DNA from: Alphaproteobacteria bacterium
Lineage (GTDB): Bacteria > Pseudomonadota > Alphaproteobacteria > Micavibrionales > UBA1664
Direction of reading: 5' to 3'
Length of the DNA stretch: 12,298 nucleotides
Assembly (NCBI GenBank): GCA_030427215.1
Contig: JAUHXB010000015.1
Coordinates: 1 to 12,298 of the forward strand
This document shows positions 7,256-12,298 of this stretch, piece after piece. Both the position numbers and the translations under genes were made by a program. Every line of letters begins with the position of its first letter. Positions within the stretch are counted from its first letter, which is position 1. The notes under the pieces are model-generated. The model ran no database searches. It saw only the letters and a program-made list of their open reading frames with translations, and was not told the origin of the DNA.

Positions 7256-8176
7256 ATGGTAGATAGAATAGCGAGTTTCATACAAACAAAAAATATTGTC
7301 AGTAATAATTTACGTCTTCAATCTTTGTATGGCCAAATCAACCAACAAATCGCAAGCGGTGTTAAATCCGAAACCTTCCCAGGTATCGCAGAAGATAGTA
7401 AACGATTACTTAACCTTGAATCCGACTTTAAACGCATTGAGCAACAAACAGAAAACACTGTGATCGCCTCTGACCGTGTTGATATTATGTTTGATGCCGT
7501 TGGATCCATCGTTGAACAAACTCAAAAATTCATTGGGGATTTAAGTGCATCTGTATCTAGTTTTGGATCGCAAGGCGCTGATTTAGCCAACATCGCCCGA
7601 ACAAATTTAAGTCAGGTCGCAGGGCAATTAAATACGGTTATTGCTGGACGTTATCTTTTTGCCGGATCAGCCACAGAAACACAGCCAGTTGATTTAAACG
7701 CGGCGGGTTTTGGAGGGCAACTCTATGTTGCGCCGGGACCATCCGTTGCAGATTTTGGTTACTACCAAGGCAATGACTATATCCAAACAGTTGAAACGTC
7801 CGATGGGTTTAATGTCGATTATGGTGTGACTGCGAACAACCCCGCATTTGAGTTTATCATTCGTGCCTATGATTTGGTTATAACAAACCCGACTGATCAA
7901 GACACATTGCAAGAGGCTTATCGTTTGATGGAATTAGGCGCCGATCAAGCCGCGATTCTAAATGCCAATATATCCCAAGAGGCACAAGTTTTAGAACAAC
8001 AAGAAACAGCCAATCGAGAAGAGCTTGTTTTATTGGAAGAACAAATAGTTAATATTCGTGAAGTTGATTTGGCGGGGGCAACAGTTCAGTTATCTCAGAT
8101 CGAAGCACAGCTAGAAGCTTCGTATTCAGCAACGTCAAAATTGTTACGCCTGAGTATCGTAGACTTTATTCGATAA
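7256..8176 (+). CDS. flgL: Flagellar hook-associated protein 3 FlgL
   Basis: FlgL (HAP3) forms the second junction ring, on which flagellin polymerises. The 306-residue product has a flagellin-type N-terminal helix (IQTKNIVSNNLRLQSLYGQINQQIASG, about 10-36). A central segment includes AGRYLFAGSATETQP at about 130-144. The C-terminal D0/D1 helix contains LAGATVQLSQIEAQLEASYSATSKLLRLSIVDFI. It is too short, and has the wrong ends, for a typical full-length filament flagellin, and its place after flgK supports FlgL. An AAGGA lies about nine bases before the ATG at 7256. It is the last recognised gene of the hook operon. The stop codon lies inside the 3' end of the convergent propeller-acetyltransferase gene (overlap 8166-8176), so transcription must end within that gene or run antisense to it. 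Confidence 0.93.
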   Translation: MVDRIASFIQTKNIVSNNLRLQSLYGQINQQIASGVKSETFPGIAEDSKRLLNLESDFKRIEQQTENTVIASDRVDIMFDAVGSIVEQTQKFIGDLSASVSSFGSQGADLANIARTNLSQVAGQLNTVIAGRYLFAGSATETQPVDLNAAGFGGQLYVAPGPSVADFGYYQGNDYIQTVETSDGFNVDYGVTANNPAFEFIIRAYDLVITNPTDQDTLQEAYRLMELGADQAAILNANISQEAQVLEQQETANREELVLLEEQIVNIREVDLAGATVQLSQIEAQLEASYSATSKLLRLSIVDFIR

Positions 8177-9560
8177 TTTTTATCATAGTGGCGTAATTGA
8201 TATTTTCAGTCATACATTCAAATCTATTTTTTTTATAGAGATTGATCGCGGATTGATTATCGTTTTTAACTTCTAATTTCACTGTTTTTTTACCCAGTGA
8301 TTTTGAAGTAATAACGCATCTTTTTACCAACGCATCACCAATCCCCTGCCCCTGATATTTCCGATCAACAGATACATTAGTAATGTAATCATTTTCATCA
8401 TTCCAATAGACGGCGATAAAACCAATTAATTGATCGCCATTCCAAACTTCAAAGCGTTGAGCCTTATCAATTAATTTTTGAGCATAATCTACTATATCAA
8501 CACGAGATGATAATTCATCAATAAACCCTTCATCACAGTTTTGAAAGTGGTTTAAGATTTTATTTTTATCAGCCTGATTATGTTTCCAGGTTAAACCCGA
8601 TTGATTTAATTGATATCCGCCAAAGCCTTCGCGGCCAAATTGATTGCCATTATAGAGACAATAGATTTTATCATGATGCTGCATTAAATGAGGGTAAGAC
8701 ATCATGTCACGATCCCATTCCCCTTGAGCGTTTTTCAATCCGCCCAAATCATCATCACGCACCCAATATTGACCATCCACGGAATAAGCGTATCCAATGC
8801 GGTATCCCTTTGACGGATCATCACGAAACCCGAACACATCTCGGTAACAAAACACCATGTGATAAATACCGTTATCATAGAGAACAGATGGTAGGGCCTG
8901 ACATTCATTCTCATGCAAAATATCGGGAATAATTTGTGCGTTATCTGGCATCCAATTCACACCATCATTGGACACGGCATGACCAATTTTATAGACGCGG
9001 TCAGGTTTTGAATTATCTGTTTCCTTGACCCATTTTGTTCCATACATATACCACATGTGATATGTGCCATTATATTTTCGAACGAAACTATCCCCCACCA
9101 ACATTGGTTCACGCAAGGACGATGCGAACACAGGGCCATGACCTAATTTTTCAAATGTTTGTCCATTATCATCGCTTGTCGCAAAACCTGTTGCGGTTTC
9201 AACATCCACCGATACACGGCGCGACCACCCGCAAGTATAGGCGGTTATTTTATCGCCATCTTGAAATGGGCTGAACGGAAAAATACCATGTTCGTCAAAT
9301 GTGCCCAATTCACCTAAAGGAATAATTTCACCATTCGAATGCCCGATAAAATTCCAATCAAAATCAAAGTCAACATAGATTACTTTTGATAAAAATTTTC
9401 CGCCTTCATCTCTTGCCCGAGATGTGCAATACACACGAAATCGATTATCCAAAATAATCGCCTGTGGTGATTGTGAATGGGTTTTGCATCCCATAGGCAA
9501 GCCATGGTCCAATGGATTAAATAATTGCCCCATGGGTTTCCATTCCATATTTATGGGCAT
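8166..9560 (-). CDS. Five-bladed beta-propeller (GH43/GH32-like) fused to GNAT acetyltransferase
   Basis: This 464-residue protein has two parts. Residues about 5-320 resemble the five-bladed propeller of GH43/GH32/GH130-type glycosidases, with repeated blade motifs (TSDDNGQTFEKLG, VSNDGVNW, SVDGQYW) and landmarks LGELGTFDE, NECQALPS and GYRIGYAYS. Residues about 335-464 form a GNAT domain with acetyl-CoA loop QGQGIG (403-408) and the later N..AINLYKKNRF motif. The propeller half is paralogous to the product of the preceding gene. The start at 9560 is chosen because GGAG lies seven bases upstream and the ATG overlaps the previous stop by 10 bases; the frame extends to 9590 without support. 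Glycan binding or cleavage plus N-acylation of a sugar is plausible but inferred. The substrate is unknown. Confidence 0.85.
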   Translation of the reverse strand: MPINMEWKPMGQLFNPLDHGLPMGCKTHSQSPQAIILDNRFRVYCTSRARDEGGKFLSKVIYVDFDFDWNFIGHSNGEIIPLGELGTFDEHGIFPFSPFQDGDKITAYTCGWSRRVSVDVETATGFATSDDNGQTFEKLGHGPVFASSLREPMLVGDSFVRKYNGTYHMWYMYGTKWVKETDNSKPDRVYKIGHAVSNDGVNWMPDNAQIIPDILHENECQALPSVLYDNGIYHMVFCYRDVFGFRDDPSKGYRIGYAYSVDGQYWVRDDDLGGLKNAQGEWDRDMMSYPHLMQHHDKIYCLYNGNQFGREGFGGYQLNQSGLTWKHNQADKNKILNHFQNCDEGFIDELSSRVDIVDYAQKLIDKAQRFEVWNGDQLIGFIAVYWNDENDYITNVSVDRKYQGQGIGDALVKRCVITSKSLGKKTVKLEVKNDNQSAINLYKKNRFECMTENINYATMIKIIE

Positions 9561-10534
9561 GTCAAATCTCCATCCAAAGTTGCCCAACAAAACCCATCAC
9601 GCCCAACGCCATTCCCCAAATAAAATATATGGATTTGCCCATCCAATTCAAACACATGAGGATAGGCAACCATTTCACCATCGACATCGCCTTCATCATT
9701 CGAAATTGTAATGCCTGCATGCTCGTCATTGCGCGTCCACGTAAAACCATCTGCGGAATGAGCATATCCAATGCGATACCCGCCGTTTTTTCCACGATAA
9801 TCACGCGATTTGCGATAGCAAAAAAACATGTGATATTGACCGTTATAAAAGATCACGTCGGGGCTGGCCTGACATTCATCATCTTCAATTCTGGGCTGGA
9901 TTAATTCACGGTTTTCCTTTGTCCATGACACGCCATCTTTTGATGTTGCGAGACGGATTGTATAAACAGGTTCGGCACGACCATCATGCATAATCCATTT
10001 TTTCCCTGCGATATAATACAGCATATATAGGTCATTAAATTTTCGAATTTTTGGTCCACTCATAATAAATGGCTCATCGGGTGAATAGGATATAATTGGC
10101 CCCTGCCCCATTTTTTCAAATGTTGCGCCATTATCAAAACTTTGTGCACAACCAATTGCAACATTAAACGGCACGGATTCACACCGTGTCCATCCTCCGT
10201 AATAGGCCTTAATAGATTGATCGTTTTCACGGATAACCGATACAGGATATGTTCCAAATTCATCAAAACAACCCAAATCGCCCAATGGTAAAATTTGGTT
10301 ATCAGACACGCGGATGATTTTGGATAAATCCTTGCGATCAAAATCTACAAACGAACTGTAGCTCACAAACATTCCATTTTCATCTGGCGCCGGGCGACAT
10401 GAAAAATAGACACGGACAAAATCATCAAAAATTAAAGTTGCGGGGCCTTGGGCAAATGCGTTTAACCAATCACGACCGTTCGTATGATCGGATGATTTAA
10501 AAACCAGCCCTTGCTTATTCCATTTTAAACCCAT
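9551..10534 (-). CDS. Five-bladed beta-propeller (GH43/GH32-like) protein
   Basis: This 327-residue protein consists of a single propeller domain, with no signal peptide and no membrane helix, so it is probably cytoplasmic. Repeated blade motifs appear (SFDNGATFEKMG, SKDGVSW, SADGFTW). Acidic landmarks are LGDLGCFDEFG (about 87-97), DECQASPDV (about 220-228) and GYRIGYAHS. They align in order with the propeller half of the next gene, which shows an ancient duplication. The acidic residues D/E of FDE and DEC are conserved in both copies and are the obvious candidates for catalysis or ligand binding. Annotated relatives are usually called glycosidase or glycosyl-hydrolase-like, without proven activity. 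AAGGA lies five bases before the ATG, and the ATG overlaps the end of the wbqC-like gene by 10 bases. Sequence spacing and strand indicate one operon. Confidence 0.87.
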   Translation of the reverse strand: MGLKWNKQGLVFKSSDHTNGRDWLNAFAQGPATLIFDDFVRVYFSCRPAPDENGMFVSYSSFVDFDRKDLSKIIRVSDNQILPLGDLGCFDEFGTYPVSVIRENDQSIKAYYGGWTRCESVPFNVAIGCAQSFDNGATFEKMGQGPIISYSPDEPFIMSGPKIRKFNDLYMLYYIAGKKWIMHDGRAEPVYTIRLATSKDGVSWTKENRELIQPRIEDDECQASPDVIFYNGQYHMFFCYRKSRDYRGKNGGYRIGYAHSADGFTWTRNDEHAGITISNDEGDVDGEMVAYPHVFELDGQIHIFYLGNGVGRDGFCWATLDGDLTCP

Positions 10535-11241
10535 TCAAATTCCTTATCCATCGCACGTACAATGTCCTCGCGACTATTAAACATGAACACATCCAATATC
10601 GACATATGCGGTAAGGCCGATTGACCCTTTAATGTTTCATAGTGAAGGGGTTTTGATTTGAGAAATTTTAGATTAAGCCCCTCATTTTCAAAGTCTTGTT
10701 TATCGTATAATTCCAAACCACCAATCAGATTAATATAATCCGTGGCATTCAATTTTTTGCACAATGCAATGACCTTGTCCTGCCCTTTTAAATCATCGAT
10801 CCCTGCATCAATTGCAGACGATTTTATAATATCCGTTTTCAACCCCAGAAAACCACAGATTTTTAAAATCGAATTATGAATGTAATCAAATAAATTATCG
10901 TGATCACACATGATGATATCTTCAATAACAGGAAAGTGATCTTTGAAATAAGGCGCCTTCCCATATGCCCCTTGAAATTGGCGGATCAATTTTTCACGGT
11001 CGTAAGCATCGGCCAAAAATCGATCTTTCACATGCAGGTAATCCGAGTCTTTTTTCAACGGAATTGAAAACATTTGATCCGTACCATTTTGCAGAAACCG
11101 ATTGCGATTAATCCATCCCTTTTTTGAAAACTCAATTGTGTCATAAACAACAAAAATATCCGCCTGCGCCATTAATTGCCAATACCCCATATAGGGCAGG
11201 AAATATGGTTGCATAATCACTATTTTTTCAGATGACGACAT
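10525..11241 (-). CDS. WbqC family protein
   Basis: The 238-residue product matches the WbqC-like family: it opens with IVIMQPYFLPYMGYWQLMAQAD (about 7-28), then FVVYDTIEFSKKGWINRNRF (about 30-49). Both blocks are the family hallmarks. Members occur in O-antigen, capsule and other surface-polysaccharide clusters, and their exact reaction is not firmly established to my knowledge. It is the first gene of the three-gene minus-strand operon; its stop (10525-10527) lies inside the start of the propeller gene. The ATG at 11241 has only a weak purine-rich upstream sequence (AAAGAAAG). MQPYF at residue 10 offers a second possible start, but SSSEKIVI before it looks like a normal lead-in. It is divergent from rmlA. 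Confidence 0.9.
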   Translation of the reverse strand: MSSSEKIVIMQPYFLPYMGYWQLMAQADIFVVYDTIEFSKKGWINRNRFLQNGTDQMFSIPLKKDSDYLHVKDRFLADAYDREKLIRQFQGAYGKAPYFKDHFPVIEDIIMCDHDNLFDYIHNSILKICGFLGLKTDIIKSSAIDAGIDDLKGQDKVIALCKKLNATDYINLIGGLELYDKQDFENEGLNLKFLKSKPLHYETLKGQSALPHMSILDVFMFNSREDIVRAMDKEFEWV

Positions 11242-11274
11242 CTTTGCTTTCTTTTTATGGTAGTATTTGTCAAA

Positions 11275-11280
11275 ATTATA
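11275..11280 (-). promoter_or_regulatory. Possible -10 element for the wbqC operon
   Basis: A perfect TATAAT lies on the minus strand, giving a leader of about 27 bases before the wbqC-like ATG. No good -35 hexamer is found at 16-18 bases spacing. The divergent rmlA promoter must share this gap of about 70 bases, but I could not pick it out. Confidence 0.3.
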
Positions 11281-11311
11281 TCATCTTCATTTGAAAGCGA
11301 TAGGGCAAGAC

Positions 11312-12202
11312 ATGACAAAACAACGTAAAGGCATTATTTTAGCGGGCGGAAGCGGAACACGCCTTCATCCCGCAACACTTGCCGTGTCAAAACAGATTCT
11401 CCCTGTCTATGATAAACCCATGATATATTACCCGCTTTCGACATTAATGTTGGCTGGTATTCGTGAGGTTTTAATCATCTCAACCCCTCATGATTTACCA
11501 TTATTTAAAAAATTATTGGGCGACGGCGGACAATGGGGATTGTCCATTGAATATGCCGAACAAGCCGAGCCAAAAGGATTAGCCGAGGCATTTTTAATCG
11601 GTAAAGATTTTATCGATGGTGCGCCCGTCACTTTAATTTTAGGCGACAATATATTTTATGGCGGTAATTTTTTCCGCATTTTGAATGATGCCGATACCAA
11701 AGAATCTAATGACGCAACAATTTTTGCCTATCGTGTTCAAGACCCTCGCCGTTTTGGTGTGGTTGAATTTAATAAGGATTTTAAGGCGTTATCTTTGGAA
11801 GAAAAACCGGCAAACCCCAAATCAAAATACGCCATCCCTGGACTTTATTACTATGGTCCCGATGTTGTTGATATGGTCAAAGATCAAAAGCCCTCACATC
11901 GTGGTGAATTGGAAATCACGGATTTAAACAATAAATATCTATCCGAAGGCCGATTAAATGTTCAAGTCATTGGGCGAGGCCACGCATGGTTTGATGCGGG
12001 AACGCATCAATCATTATTAAAGGCAAGTAGTTTCGTCGCCGCGGTCGAAGAACAACAAGGGTTAAAGCTCGCCTGCCCCGAAGAAATCGCCTTTCGCAAA
12101 GGGTGGATTGGCGCAGGGCAATTTGATTTTATCATTCATAATATGGGCAAAAGCCAATATCGCGATTATCTGATTGAATTACAAGAAACTGAATTTATTT
12201 AA
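11312..12202 (+). CDS. rmlA: Glucose-1-phosphate thymidylyltransferase RmlA (RfbA)
   Basis: RmlA joins dTTP and glucose-1-phosphate into dTDP-glucose, the entry step for dTDP-L-rhamnose and dTDP-amino sugars. The 296-residue length matches the family (about 290). The nucleotide-binding loop is GIILAGGSGTRLHP (about 7-20), followed by SKQILPVYDKPMIYYPLSTLM (about 26-46). The metal-binding aspartate is in LILGDNIFYG (D112), and the second is in AWFDAGTH (D228). The GELEITDLN segment (about 198-206) is also typical. The frame continues upstream to a TTG at 11267, but the ATG at 11312 gives a standard N-terminus, with AGGG (11302-11305) six bases ahead. Further dTDP-sugar genes (rmlB and others) are probably beyond the right edge. 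It is divergent from the wbqC operon. Confidence 0.96.
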   Translation: MTKQRKGIILAGGSGTRLHPATLAVSKQILPVYDKPMIYYPLSTLMLAGIREVLIISTPHDLPLFKKLLGDGGQWGLSIEYAEQAEPKGLAEAFLIGKDFIDGAPVTLILGDNIFYGGNFFRILNDADTKESNDATIFAYRVQDPRRFGVVEFNKDFKALSLEEKPANPKSKYAIPGLYYYGPDVVDMVKDQKPSHRGELEITDLNNKYLSEGRLNVQVIGRGHAWFDAGTHQSLLKASSFVAAVEEQQGLKLACPEEIAFRKGWIGAGQFDFIIHNMGKSQYRDYLIELQETEFI

Positions 12203-12251
12203 TTTTGGCTAACATCTAGTTTTATATGATTTTTGTGTCGATTTGATAATT

Positions 12252-12298
12252 GTTGCACAAAGATAATTTTCCACCGCTTACACTACTTTTGTAGCAAC
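12252..12298. repeat. Imperfect inverted repeat downstream of rmlA
   Basis: GTTGC-ACAAAG (12252-12262) is mirrored by CTTTTGT-A-GCAAC (12286-12298), with two single-base bulges. A smaller perfect hairpin, CTAC-TTTT-GTAG (12283-12294), is nested in the right arm. It ends exactly at the window edge, so a following T-run or further symmetry cannot be judged. It could be a terminator stem, an operator, or chance. Confidence 0.25.

Noticed and set aside
9561..9590. Upstream start of the propeller-GNAT protein at 9590.
   Set aside because: It would overlap the previous gene by 40 bases without a ribosome binding site, while the ATG at 9560 has a well-placed GGAG.
9424..9904. Plus-strand open frames opposite the propeller genes.
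   Set aside because: Composition (His, Cys, Arg rich) and lack of ribosome binding sites mark them as shadows of the minus-strand genes.
11267..11311. TTG-initiated extension of RmlA.
   Set aside because: The ATG at 11312 gives the standard RmlA N-terminus and length; the extension lies in the divergent promoter region.

Overview
This window looks like chromosomal DNA from a moderately AT-rich member of the Alphaproteobacteria. That placement is an inference. It rests on gene content (an S24 regulator next to pyrE, a small AlkA-type glycosylase, a sigma-54-driven hook operon, a possible CtrA box) and on protein style. No rRNA, tRNA, CRISPR array or insertion sequence is visible.

Left part (1-2870): a LexA-like S24 regulator cut off by the window edge, then pyrE (orotate phosphoribosyltransferase) on the plus strand. 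Convergent to pyrE is a minus-strand pair: an RluD-type 23S rRNA pseudouridine synthase followed by an HhH-GPD 3-methyladenine DNA glycosylase. The pyrE and glycosylase stop codons share one TTAA.

Middle part (2870-8176): an intergenic region of about 270 bases carries a very good sigma-54 (-24/-12) promoter and, upstream, an exact TTAA-N7-TTAA. It drives a compact plus-strand operon, flgD - flgE - small unknown coiled-coil gene - flgK - flgL. These encode the hook cap, the hook and the two hook-filament junction proteins. The 90-residue unknown sits exactly where a junction-protein chaperone would be useful.

Right part (8166-12298): a minus-strand three-gene operon runs wbqC-like -> beta-propeller protein -> beta-propeller protein fused to a GNAT acetyltransferase. 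Each junction is a 10-base start/stop overlap. The two propeller proteins are clear paralogs. The last gene converges on flgL with an 11-base overlap. Divergent from wbqC is rmlA (glucose-1-phosphate thymidylyltransferase), the first step of dTDP-deoxysugar synthesis. Together these suggest the edge of a surface-glycan or flagellin-glycosylation locus beside the flagellar genes.

The items most worth following up are the propeller-GNAT fusion within the WbqC/twin-propeller operon, and the small coiled-coil protein between flgE and flgK.
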